DNA of 64,000 nt, taken from the NCBI GenBank assembly GCA_034509425.1, contig JAVTVJ010000660.1, positions 62,001-126,000 on the forward strand. Reading direction: 5' to 3'. The translations under genes were made by a program, and so were the position numbers. A model generated the notes under the pieces. The model saw only the letters and a list, made by a program, of their open reading frames with translations, was not told the origin of the DNA and searched no databases. This document shows, piece by piece, positions 1 through 11,659 of the stretch (within the stretch, counting starts at the first letter, position 1; each line of letters starts with the position of its first letter). Origin of the DNA: Eopsaltria australis. Lineage: Eukaryota > Chordata > Aves > Passeriformes > Petroicidae.

Positions 1-575
1 AAGGCAGAGCCGGGATTTGAAGGGAGATGCTGAGCAGCTCCAAGCCAGACCCCACTAATGGGAACCAGGTGGCCAGAGCCATCCAGCAGCCCTTCCCCTG
101 GTACCAGGAGAGGCCCCCCACCCTGAGGATGCTCAGCTGGGGCCCTGGGCCCTCCCCAGCTGGTGGGTGATGCTGGGGAGCCTTCAATCCTCCTCCTCTT
201 CCTCCTCCTCTTGCCCTGCTCCCAGCGCAGCGTTTCAGTGTTTTGCAATAACATGTTTGGCGGCAGCTGCCGGCGGTGGGAGCAGAGAGGTGTCTCCTGC
301 GCCGCCGCGCTTCCCGGACGGGCTGGGAGTGTACAAAGGTCTCCGGCACAGACATCTCCTTTTAAAGGAACTGCTGAGCCCGCTGGCTCAAGTGCGCTGC
401 GAGGCCTTGCTGCCTCTTTCTTTTTTTTTTTTTTTTTTCCTTTTATAAAAAAAGAAACTTAGCCCCCCCATCCCTCTCTCCCTCGTCGCGATGTGATGTC
501 AGCCCCTCCGGTCCCGCCGCCCGTCCCTGCCCGCGTCCCCCCCGCCGCCGCTCCCCCTCTTGCTGAGCACTGTGG

Positions 576-585
576 CCAAATAAGG
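576..585 (+). promoter_or_regulatory. CArG box (SRF site consensus)
   Basis: CCAAATAAGG matches CC(A/T)6GG exactly. It sits in a GC-rich block next to GGAGAACTGG, within the putative TEAD3 first intron. SRF binding is inferred from the consensus only. Confidence 0.45.
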
Positions 586-984
586 AGAACTGGATTGTAG
601 GATCGAGCCAGCCGGCCAAGGGAGGGATGGCGGCAGCGGTGCCGGACGGGCCCGTGGCACCCCGGCTGTGCCTGCTGCTGGGGGCTCCGTGGGGCAGCCC
701 CTGGCAGGGATGCAGGGTCCAAACCCAGCAGGGTATTGGGGATGGGAACACCAGGACTGGGCATTGCACAGGGATGGCGAGGGTGGCATTTGGGGACAGG
801 CCCAGCGGGACCCTTGCTCCTCCCTGCAGCCCAGCAGGCACATCAGGGCTCTGTCCCAGTGGGGCACCCCACCTACACTGGGGCGCAGCTGCCTTGGTGC
901 TGAACCCCGGCTGCTTCACAGCAGCCCAGGACCCCGTGGCAGACGAGGACCCCGAGACATGGGGGGACCTGAGAGTCCTCAGCT

Positions 985-1195
985 TCTGCAGCAGCCCAAG
1001 ACCCTGCAGCCCCCAAAGACCTCAGTGGTCTCAGACCCCACAGCAGCACCATGGCAGCCCCAGACCCCTCAGCACTGTGGCAGCTCAGCAGCCCCCAGTC
1101 TCAAGACACCTCAGTGGTCAGGGACTCTGCAGCCCAGTGCCAGCCCAGGACCCAGCAGCATCCCAGGGCCCCACAGCAGCACAGGGCTGCCATCA
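985..1195 (+). repeat. Imperfect CAG/CCC-rich minisatellite-like tract
   Basis: Phrases such as CCTCAGTGGTC, CACAGCAGCAC and GCAGCCC recur at irregular spacing over about 200 bp. The repeats keep several frames open, so the long frames here are not taken as genes. Confidence 0.4.
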
Positions 1196-1575
1196 GCTCA
1201 CCCTAACAGGGGAAAGCCCCAAGACCTGGTGCCAGAGCACTTTACAGGGACTCACCAGACCCCCTGCCCTCCTCAGCTGACGGGTGTTTTGAGGGCCAAA
1301 GGGAAAGCCATAGGGCTGAGAGCAAAACCACGGGGCTGGCTGCACCACTGCAGGCAGTGTGCCCAGTGCCCTGGGTCACCGTGCCAGGCACTGCCTGCAC
1401 GGGCAGGGTGACAGCTGACCCCACATGCGACACACGTGTCCCCCTGCCTTGGAGGTCCCCAGCCCCCTCCACCCCACTCCCCCTCCAGCAGGGAAATCCC
1501 AGCCCAGCCTTTTCAGGGAAGCTGGGAGAGGAGGGAGGGTGATGCTGGGGCCCCGGCCAAGGTGCGAGGAAGCAG

Positions 1576-1624
1576 CTCCTCCTCCTTCTCCTCCTCCTCC
1601 TTCTCCTCCTCCTCCTCCTCCTCC
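1576..1624 (+). repeat. (TCC)n microsatellite
   Basis: About 49 bp of near-perfect TCC/TTC triplets. It reads as poly-Glu or poly-Ser in shadow frames. Confidence 0.9.
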
Positions 1625-4600
1625 ACCGAACCTGCTTTTGGCCAGGCGAAGACATTGGATTTCCTGGAGGGAGGGTGCATGCACCGCGCTGACGCAAGGC
1701 ACGGCCGAGTGCCGCTCCACCCTGCCCTTACAAAACACCAACAACAGCAGCAATTAGGGAACCGGCACGGCTGGACGGCCTGCGGAGACCGCGGCCAGAC
1801 CTGCTCCGGGCAGGGAAGGGGACCGGACCTGCCAGAAACCGTGTCACCGGCTCCTGCAGCCTCCCAGCTGCTCCCCAGGGACCTGGGCAGGAAGACCACC
1901 CCTCCCACAGCACGGGCATCTCTGCAGGCTTTGGGCATCCCAGGACCATTGACCCACATCCCCAGGGGATGCTCGCCCACTCTGAGGATGCTCAGCACCC
2001 GTGATCACCGACACCCACGTCAGGAGGGTGTCCCCACATCCAGCTCACTCTCCCCTCGCACCCTGAATTTGTGGGGAGGACACACTCCAGCCCACAGCTT
2101 TCGAGGGTGATGGAAGGGGCTGCACCCTTGTGAGGTCCCCCGGTGGATGCGGTGCCCACAGCAGGCAGGGGAGGATGGCTCCAGGGCAGCCCTTATCTCC
2201 CGGTGAGGTCAAGGCTGCCCAGGAGACCGGGACGGTGTTCCCACGGCTCCCAGAGCTCGGCCCCAGCACCACGTGCGGGGGACGTGAGGGAAAGCCAGGG
2301 TTTGAGCAAGCAGTCACCCTGCTGGGAGAGCTGTGTGCGGCTGGGGACTCTACTAAAGCAACAAGAAACCTCTTTTAAACCCTGCAAAAGCAAAGAGGGA
2401 AGGGTGCCTGAGAGATGGGCGTTTTGTGGCAGGTGAGGGAAGGAAATACTTTGGAGTCTGCAGTCAGAGAAGCACCGTGGGCACCCTTTGAGTGTCAAAA
2501 GGCAGCAGCAAGGTGCTGCTGGATCCAGCACAACCAGCTGTGATAGGGATCGGGTCAGGGACGTGTGGGGTGGCACAGGGGAGAGTACTTGGGGCTGGGA
2601 GCATGGGGACATTGTGACATTGGCAAATGTGCCCATCACCCCCACAATGCCCCTGTGCACCCAGTCCTCGTCCTTGTCCTGTGCCGCCAAGCTGGGGGAC
2701 AGCATATTTCTCTTCCCCGGCATGGTCAGCCCCAAAAGCATCACCCCACCTGGAGCACCATGAGGCACAGCCCCAACAGCCCTTGCACTGCCCCAAACCC
2801 GTGTGTCCAGCCCAAACTGGGACAGGGGTGGTGGCTGTTGTCACAGCATCTCCTCAAACCACCTGGACTGGAGGGCATGGTCACCAGCACTCGCTTCACG
2901 AGGGGGACTGCAGCACAGCATGTCCCCAGCTGGCACTGTCCAGAGGGACAAGGTGTGGGGCAGAGCAGTCCCAAGGACTCCTCCTTACCTGGGGCTCCCT
3001 CAGCCTGTGGTGGGGGACACCAGGACAAAAAGACTCTGCAGAGATGCTGGGACACTGCAGAGGCAAAGAACCCTGCAAAGACAGGGAGGGGGGGTCCAGC
3101 TGCATCCTGGCTCCATCCTGCCTCCCCATGCAGAGGGCCCAGGGCAATCCAGCCCTTCTCCCTCCCCCCTGCACCCAGACCCCACGGCAAAAGGATAAAA
3201 GTTCATGACAAGCCTGGGCAGGACCAGCACAGAGCAGCTCAGCCTCGCGCCGGCTCAGTGCCGCCCGCGCCAGCCCTGTGGGGGAACACGAGCTGCTATC
3301 ACCCCGTCCCTGTCACCGTGACTGATGGCACCCACACTCCAGAGGTGAGGGGGACACGAGTCCCCATCCTCCCTAGTGCCAGGAGTGCTCTGTGAGACCC
3401 CAAAGCTGAGGCTGCAGGGCACCCCAGCTCCTGCGTGTCCTGGTGCATTGGGGCTCAGTGAGAGCACGGCTGGGCCCTGATACAGGCAGTGATTTGTCAC
3501 AGGCAGAGGTTTTTGTTAATGTGCCCCTCGTTTCAGGCAGGGGAGTGCTGGCTGGGGGCCGTGTCCCTGCTCCTGCCTCTCCCCACCTGGTGACAAGGCC
3601 GGGAGGAATGCTGCCCACACGGTCACACGGCCACCAGCTCTGCAGAGCCCCTCCAGGGAAACCCAAAAGCTGTGGAGCTCCTGGGGGACACCAGTGAGAC
3701 CACAGCCCACAAGAGAAGATGCTGCCCTGTCCACTGCAGTGCGCAGAGCGGGATGCTCTTGGCTCTGCCAAGGATGACCCTGCAGCTCTCCACAGGAGCC
3801 CTACAGCCCTGGCACCTTGCCCAGGGAACCTTTGGGAACACCGTGCCCCATTCCCGCAGGGAAACACCACCGTGGCTGGCACATGGCTGTCCCGGGGACA
3901 GCTAGAGCTCACCCAGGGGGGTGGCAGCGGCTGAGCAGAAGCAGCACGGCAGGAGGGTGGCGAAAGGAGGTTTGTTTACATTGCACTCCTCTTCCAAACA
4001 GCTCTCAGGCTGCGGTGAGGGATTCCCTGGCTCCTGGAGGGAAGGGTGGCCACCCTGCTCTCTCCCACCCAGGTTTGCACCTCCTGTGTGGCCACGTCCT
4101 CTACGAAGGGTCCCCATGCGCAGTCTGGGGACCCAGGTGGTGGCAGAGCCCCCAGTGCACCAGGCCAGCTCCCCGTGAGACAGCCCAACTAATTTCCTCC
4201 CCTCTATCACTTCCTGTCCCTTCCGGCTTGGCGGGCGGCTCAGGAAGCAATCGGAGTGAGGAAACCGCAGGAAGCCACGTGGCAGCATCCCACCAGGGTC
4301 TCAAGGACTGCCAGGGCTGCCCCAGGCTCCCCATGACCCCCAGCTCCAGCTGGACCCCCACAGCCCAAGGGTCCCCCAGCTCCCAGCAAAGCCCCGAGCC
4401 TCCAGCTGGCAGGGATGTGGCTGGTCCTCGCTCAGCAGTGCAAGGTCAAGGGATGCTCACACCCCTCATCCCACAGGGCTGTGGATGAACAAAGAGAGAA
4501 CGTGAGCGATTAGCTCCCAAAATATTTGGGCAGAGAGGAGGAAGGGGATGAGGCAAACCCAGGGCACAGCTCCCCCCTAACGGCGGAATCGCGGGCATCC

Positions 4601-5340
4601 AAACCAAGCCCTCCATCCCCTCCTCTTCCCCAGTCCTGGCAGGGTGGCAGAGCTGGGTTTCGGCTTCTGGAGGACCTGAGCCGGTTTAGCTCGAGTCTTG
4701 AGGCTCAGGACCCGAGGGCAGAGGACAGACGGACACTGTAACCCAGCGTGCCTCCCTGGCCCAATTACGCTGCCCTGCCCAGCCAGGACGGGGCGTTTCA
4801 CCCAGCAGCGCATAAATAGAAAGCTTTTAGAGCATTAATTGCTCTCTGTGTTATGAAACGAGCTGGATGGAAACAACAGGGTTGGAGTTGCCTGCTGGGG
4901 ATGGGCCACCCCCATGCTGTCCCGTGACACCCCCAGTGCTGGTGGCCCATGGCACAGCCAGTGCTGGACACAGCACCCGCTGGCGACTGATGAATTTGCC
5001 AAAATACATCCATCCTGGGATGTCTGCCCCTGAACATCCCCGGTGGGTGAGCTCAGAGTGGCCAACAAGCCCTGAGTCCTTGGCGACTCCCAGCTTGTCC
5101 CAAGGGGAAGCCAAGGGTCAGGAGAGCACCAGGGAAGCCTGGGTCAGGCAGTTCTGTGGCTGCAGTGGGACAGTGTCCTGCCACTGGGGCCAGCCAGGCA
5201 TGCCAGGGACCCCACCAGCCCCCTGTCCTGCTCCTAGGAGGAGAAATACCTCCACAAAAGAGCTCCAGGTGCTGCTGACCCCATTTTATGCCATTGTAGC
5301 AGGGCCAGGGAAAACAACTCCCAGGGGACCGTAGCAGGCA

Positions 5341-5372
5341 AGGAGGAGGAGGAGAAGGAGGAGGAGGAGGAA
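5341..5372 (+). repeat. (GAG)n microsatellite
   Basis: About 32 bp of AGG/GAG triplets with one GAA interruption. Confidence 0.85.
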
Positions 5373-6299
5373 GGCTGCAATGAATTTCACACCTGCCCCC
5401 AGCCGCCTCCGCCCCCGTGAAACCCAAGCCTGCCCAGGCAGCAGCTGTACCCACTGCCCGGACTGTGGCACCCACTGGAGCCCAGGGTTAGCCCTGACTG
5501 CCACACTCACAGATCCCAACCACAGAAACCCCGTGAGATGGGGGATGTGAGAACTGATTGAGGGGGATCAGCTCCTGAGACACTGGCAGGGCGGCTGTCA
5601 GGCATTACCACCCCAGCCAAGACACGGAGATGTCCCTGGCTGCCAGAGGCTGGCACAGAATGTGACACAGCACTGTCACCTGGCCACTGTCACCCCTGGG
5701 AGGGGGCAGGCTTCCCTGCCCTCCTGCAAAGAGCTCAGAAGCTCGAAGCAGTGCCCAGCTGAGGTCCTGCGGGAGCTGCGATAGCAGGTACAGGCTGCCC
5801 TACACAAACCCCATCAGTGACTTATTCCCAGAAAGGGATATTTTGATTTAGCACCATTTTAGTGCCACCACCCCAGACAGTCCCAGCGAGCAATTCCTTG
5901 GGCATGCCAGGAGCGTGCTGGGAGCCCGTGGCAGCTCATCGCCTTCTCCCAGCATCTCCTGCCACTGCCCAAGCTGAGAGCTGGAGACGGGCACAGCGAC
6001 TCCAGCTCCCGCAGACTGAAAAATTGCTCTGGAATCCTTGGGGAGGAAAATTGCTAAAAATACATGGAGGCAGTATTCTTGGTAAAAGAAGGAGCTCCAG
6101 TGAGGAGCATGGCCCAAGAGTGCCACAGAGCCTGGCACAGTATTTAGACCCCTGCCCAGCACACTGCTGTCCAAACACCACCGCTGGACCCTGACAGCTC
6201 TGCAGTGCCACCCCAGCAAGGCTGCGAGGGGACACAGCAGCCACCCCACGCAAGAGCTGGAGCCCAAACTCATGCCATAGCTGGGCACAGGTGCTGGCA

Positions 6300-7300
6300 A
6301 GCACGAAAGCAGAACCCTGCCCAACTCATCCGCCGAGAGCGCGGGCACAAAGCCGCGCAGGGAGAAGCAGGGTCCTGGACCAGACCTCTCCCGGACTGTG
6401 AAGCGCCCAGATCTTCCTGCTAATAAAAACCCGACGCTCGCTTGGGTCGGGAGCTCGCATGCCTGCGTGCGGGTGTGCTTCTTCCTAAACCCGAATTGCC
6501 TAAGCCGGCGGGGGGGAGGCAGGAGCTGGCTGCCTCTGGGGGAAGGGCGGGCGGCGAGGAGCTGGCATGGGAACGGCAGCCCATCCTCCACGCACCCGCG
6601 CCGCTCCGCGTCTGTAAACTTTGAACATCTTCCGGAGAGAAGTTAGTGGCTATTGTGAACAGCTGGATCTAATTTTACGAGGAGCGAGGAGGAGACAGTT
6701 GTGGGGAAATAATAAGGCTTGGCGCTCCCAGGCGAGGATCCCCGAGCCCGGCCAGCCTTCCTGCCTCCACCGCACTCCGCCGGGGGAGCGCTGGCGAGAC
6801 GGTCACGGCGAAACTGAGGCACGGAGCGGCGCGGGGCTCAGCCGCCTCCCGGATAATGCAAACCGGGAATTTGGGGCTTTGCCCCTGTGTGTTTCCCCGG
6901 ACCCACCGCCCCTCCAGCAGCCGGGGCATCCGCGGGGGCACGGCTCTTCCTCAGAGCACAAAACCGGGCTGCCAGCGCAGGGCCCCCTTTGCCAGCCCAC
7001 GGCAGCATCTTCAGAGCCGGGGTCACCCAGCGCTCACTCTCGATGCTCGTGGGCACCGCGGTGCGAGTGCGACACCTCCCTCCAGCCGGCTGCTTCCCAT
7101 GAGGCTCTGCCCACCTCCTAAAATTAGCTGCAGCCCTGCTGTCCCCTCCCCGGCCACCCCCCGCAGCCCGGGGAGCTCTGCCAGCACACGCTCCGGGCCC
7201 GGGCCGATCCCCCGGCAGCAAAGGGGGAAGGGGACCAAGCAGCCTCCTCCATCACTCACACCTCGCCTGCCAGCGCTTCCCGGGAGCAGCGCAGCCCCGC
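6300..7300. promoter_or_regulatory. CpG-rich block inside the putative TEAD3 intron
   Basis: GC-rich sequence with many CpGs surrounds a more AT-rich core (about 6610-6720) containing the E-box CAGCTG and the phrase AACTTTGAACATC. No splice-bounded coding exon is evident. It could be an internal promoter or enhancer; only the composition is seen. Confidence 0.25.
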
Positions 7301-10193
7301 AGTCACCTCTGTGCCTCTGGCTCGCAGGAGTGTGCCCGAGGGTGAGCTCTGGGTCGGTTTTATAGAGCAGAGACCCAGCACAGCCTGTGACACACCCAGT
7401 GCCCCGCTGGGAGGTGGCAGCGGTGGGCACGCTGGGTTTCGGTGCTGCTGTTGTCTCATGGCAACATAATGGGGTCCGCCGGGGGCATCGGAGCATCACA
7501 TCTGTTTGGGACGGGATGGGGGAACGAGTTCCATCGGGATTCGCGCTGCCAGGATGGGACATGCCCCGTGCGATCCGCATTTCCCCGAATCCTTCGCCCA
7601 CAGGATCAGCTGCACCAGTGAACGCTGTCACAAGGCCACCATCTGCCAACCCCAAGAACGAGACCATGGGGTTCACGGCCTGTCACCTCCAAAGGACTCG
7701 GCCCCACGTGCTCATCAGGAAACCCTGCCACGAGCTGCGCGGGGAGCCCGAAACGGCAGCAGCACCGCATGACCCCCTGCTCCCACTGCCGCAGCCAGGC
7801 GAGCGGCTGACCCGCTCCACGAGGAGCTGCTCCCGGGGCCCCTCGCTCCCATTTCACAGGCGGGGAAAGCCGAAGCAGCGGGAGCTGCAGCAGCATGTCC
7901 AGACCCGCAGCAGGATCCGGACGTGCGTTATCGCGCAGGGGGGGCCGCTCCTGCCGCGTGCCCGCTGCAGGCTGGTGCGGGGCATGGCCCCGCCGGCTCA
8001 CCCCATCATTACCTTCCCTCCCTCCCTCCCTCCAAAAAAACATTTCATAAGTCGCCACGTGACGGTGGCAATAGCGAACGCCCATGCGCTTCAGGTGTCT
8101 GCCCCAACCACAACACGCAGGTGCCTGGGTTCGGCCGCCGCGGCTCCCGGCCTGGCCCCGACCCCGAATAACACCTTGGACAAACAGCTGAGGAGGTCAG
8201 GGCACGGCCTGGCCACCCGGCAAATCCCCCGTGGATGGAAGCTCCCAGAATCAGAGGTAGTTGGTTATATCTCATCCACCAACAGGGCTCAAGGCGATGT
8301 AAACATTGTGGCTGTCCCGCCAGCCCCTTGCCAGACCCATCAAGGATTTCATGAGAGAGGGAAGCTCCTAGAGATGGGACATTTTTTGGAAAGCATCCGT
8401 CCGGTTCAGTGATGGATGGAGAGATTCCAGCTTCACGAAGAGCCTCAGGATGGCTCTTGTCACACAAATCCCAGCAGCACCCTTAGTTAGGGCTTTGCAG
8501 CCCCTTTTCCCCTCCATTTCCCACTCCCACAGACAGAAGAAGAGCTACTAACGCAGGAAAACACATTTCCCCCCTCACCAACAGCCCAGAATTGCCCATT
8601 TATGCCCTTTCTGGCTGCTGCGTGCCTGCACCCAGTCTCACCAGCGAGCTCACCTGCCACCAGCCTCGTGCTCTGTGTGTGTTTGATGGGAGCTGCGCGG
8701 TTACTTGCTTTTTAATACATTAATTATAGCTGATTACCACTGCCACCCCCACCTCCTCAGTGCCATGACCTGCTCACACACCGCCGGGAAGAGGCTCCTT
8801 CCTTCGGCACAGCGCCAGGGCCACCGGGACTCGCCTCCCAACCCACTTGGTGGTGGCAAGATGGGGATTAAATGGCGATTAAAAGGAGATGCTGTTTCTG
8901 ATATCATGATAAATGGGCACCGCATGTCATGGCAAATGGATGCAAGTCCCTTTTGTTGACGGAGCTGGAGGATTCTGCTTTGCAGGAAAGGGATGTTAGG
9001 CGTGGAAGGACTGCTGGAGGGTTATGCTGTCCAAAATGAAACGTCCCCCTCCTCTGAGCTGCACCCCAGTGTTGCAGTCACCTCAGGCAGGACGAGGCTC
9101 CTTGAAATACCTGAGTGCTGTTTATAGAAGGCGGCTGGACCCGCTGCTTTCAAAGGGTTGTTCCTGTCAGAAAAGCCACTGTGGTGCCACATGCCCGCTG
9201 TGGGGAGGCAGCTGGGGGCTCGAGGTCCCTGGGGATGGCAATGTCCCCCCGTGTCACCCAGCTGTGAGGAGGAGCTGCTCGCCCCACAGCCATCCGCAGC
9301 CTCTTCCCATGGGAATGCTGACCCTGGAACACCCAAACAGGGCCAAATCCAGCACCTTCTCCCCACAGGACAGTCATGCTCGTCCTCACTGGTGGGGAAG
9401 TGCTGGGGCACTGCCACAGTGACCATCACCTGCCCTGTCACCACCAGGGTCCCAGCCCCCCTACCTGTTTCTCTCCTGGCTTCACCACTGAGTGACCTCG
9501 GTGAGCCCTCACCCCTCGCCCACTTTGGGGACCCTCTTCCTCCCATTCCTGGGGGAAATGACCCCCAAGGGGTGTGGGCTGTGGGGCCACAGAGGCCCCA
9601 GCGCCATTGGGTGCATGGGGGGCTCATCAGCCTGGCAAACCCCAATTCTCCACTCAGCATCACGAGCGCTCCGGTACCGGGGGGAGGCTGGCAGCCCGGC
9701 TGGCAGGGCCCCCCAGGGTGGCCGGGCACTGCCAATGCCCTGACTCACGACACGCACGTACCCGCGCGGGGTAAAGCGATAGGAGGGGACAGAGGATGCC
9801 GGAGCCCAAAATACCCCGGCGTGCCTGACACAGGAGATTATCGCTTCGCTGATGGGACGATCGCCCAGCCCAGCTTGTCCCGGCTCCCTGCAAAGCACCA
9901 AAACCCCCAAAACCTCTGCCTTCACCTTTCCCCCTGCCACCCCATGCCAACCACCCAACAGCAGTGAGCGGCTGCAGGGTGCCCGCCACACCAGCAGGGC
10001 CACTGGTACCATTTCCAGCTGGTTTCTCCCCAAATTGGGTTTTTCTCAGTCAATAGAAGCCAAATGCATTGTATAGGGCCTGAGCGGTTTCGGGGGGTTG
10101 GAGGTGGGTGGCTTTGCGAGGGCTTGGCCGTATTTTCCTTCCAAGGGGGTTAAGGGGAAAAAAAACAACACCAAACCCAAGGAGGGTGCAAAA

Positions 10194-10217
10194 ATAAAAT
10201 AATAATAATAATAATAA
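10194..10217 (+). repeat. (AAT)n microsatellite
   Basis: Seven or so consecutive AAT/ATA triplets. Confidence 0.85.
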
Positions 10218-10842
10218 AGATGACACACTGCTGAAAATTATACATCTAATTGCCGCCTTGTTAGCAAAGCACCCCTATGACGAGGCACAAAGTGTTTAGC
10301 ATACAGTCAGTGCGTGGTCATCCCCTACATGCGTGTGACACACATGTAGCGTGACACGCGGGTGACCCCGCACCTCACCCGGGACCCTCCCGCGCCGCTT
10401 CCCCGGGGGGCTCCGGCCGGGGAGGGCAATCCCTGCCCGTAACGTCCGGCGCCCGCCCCGAACGCTCCCGACGTGCGGGCACAAGGCCCCTTTGTCACCC
10501 CGGGGATGCGCCGCGGGGGGACTCGGCGGGGAGCGGTGCGGGGGCAGCGCAGCCCCGACGGCGCGGGAGCCCGGGGACACGACGGGCGGGGAGTGAAAAC
10601 AGCCCGACTGTGCCCCCCCCGCGCACACACCCCATCGGGGGGCGTCGGGGGGAGCCCCGGGGGCAGGCACCGAGCTGCCGGATGGGGGGCGACGAGCGCC
10701 GGTGCGACCCCGCCGCCCCCCGCCATCCGCCGGGGCTCGGGGCAGGCGGAGGGCTGCGGGCCGGGAGGAAGGAGGGGCTGGAGGAGGAGGAGGAGGAGGC
10801 GGAGGAAGGGGGGTTGGGAGTCTCTTCCCGGCGAGCGCTTAC

Positions 10843-11100
10843 CTGCTCCGTGCTCCGGAGGGGCTGGGCCGGCCGCGGTGCCGGGAGCGGGGCCGGGGCC
10901 GGAGCGGGGCCGGGGCCGGGCCGGGCCGGGGCGGGCGGCAGGAATGCGGGGAGCGCGGCGGGCTCCCGGGTCCGCGCACGGAGCCAGGCGCAGGGACGGG
11001 AAAGTTTATGCGAGGGAGGAGCGGAAAGTTGGGAGTCAATCAGGAGGCGGCGGGGCCGGGCCGGGCCTCCTCCTCCTCCTCCCCTAACCTCCTTCTCCAC
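10843..11100 (-). other. TEAD3: Putative 5' UTR exon of TEAD3
   Basis: On the minus strand the sequence GGAGCACGGAGCAG is followed by GTAAGCGC, a strong donor, so an exon should end at 10843. The 5' boundary is unknown; 11100 is an estimate within the CpG island. Gene identity is from synteny, because no TEAD3 coding exon lies in the window. Confidence 0.35.
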
Positions 11101-11118
11101 CTCCTCCTCCTCCTCTTC
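11065..11118 (+). repeat. (CTC)n-rich microsatellite
   Basis: Two runs of CTC/TCC triplets separated by TCCCCTAACCTCCTTCTCCA-like sequence, inside the CpG island. Confidence 0.75.
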
Positions 11119-11394
11119 CCGGCCCTTCCTCCCGCCCGACTCTCCCGACCTCCCCGTCGGGGCAGCGGGCAGCAGGGACGCGGGACTTCCCTTCCACAGG
11201 GAGGTTTTTCTTTTGGGAAAGGGCAGCCCTGGAGTTCGGCTCGGCCCGGCCCGGGCTATGGGAGAGCCCTCTGTGAGCCTTCCTCACCTTCCTCCTCTTC
11301 CTCCTTCGTCCGGCATTCCCGGGATGCGGCCCTGGGACGCGGCCTTGGGCTGGGCCATGAAGGTGCTGCTGTCCCATCTTGCTCAGTCCCGTCC

Positions 11395-11640
11395 GCAGCC
11401 AGCCAGGGTCACCCGTGCACGCCTTCATCCCCTTCTGCACATCTTCATCGCCCTCTGTGCACACCTTCATCCCACTCTTCATTCCACCCCCTTCACTCAC
11501 CTTCATCCTTGTGCTCACCTCCATCCCCTTCCGCACACCTTCACTGTCCTCTGCACACTATAATGCCCTGCCACACATCTTCATCCTCCTCCTCTTTCCC
11601 ATCCTCACGTCTCCATCCCCCTCCAAACACCTCCATCCCT
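11395..11640 (+). repeat. Degenerate CACCTTCATCC minisatellite
   Basis: The phrase CACCTTCATCC, or close variants with CTGTGCACA, recurs about ten times over 245 bp. Translated shadow frames show a matching repeat of His, Leu, Pro and Ser. Confidence 0.7.
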
Positions 11641-11659
11641 CACCTCCTCTCACACACAC

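Larger units (their letters stand above)
1..10842 (-). other. Probable first intron of TEAD3 (no coding exon seen)
   Basis: No open frame here has convincing homology, and the TEAD-domain start exon was not found. The stretch lies 3' (minus strand) of a CpG-island promoter with a good splice donor at 10843, and TULP1 follows on the far side, as in the human TEAD3-TULP1 order. It is therefore read as TEAD3 intron 1; this is inference from synteny. Contents: a GC-rich block with a CArG box (about 240-660), a CAG/CCC-rich imperfect repeat (985-1195), TCC and GAG microsatellites, a CpG-rich block (about 6300-7300) and AT-rich stretches near 8690-8950. The long overlapping frames on both strands look like GC-rich shadows. 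Confidence 0.35.
10380..11300 (-). promoter_or_regulatory. TEAD3: CpG-island promoter, probable TEAD3
   Basis: This is a dense CpG island of about 0.9 kb with GGGGCCGGGGCC-type runs. It contains a minus-strand splice donor, so transcription leftward is likely. The TEAD3 assignment rests on position next to TULP1. The island includes GGAATG at 10941-10946 and CATTCC at 11314-11319, the M-CAT core recognised by TEAD factors. Long frames across it on both strands are composition artefacts. Confidence 0.45.
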
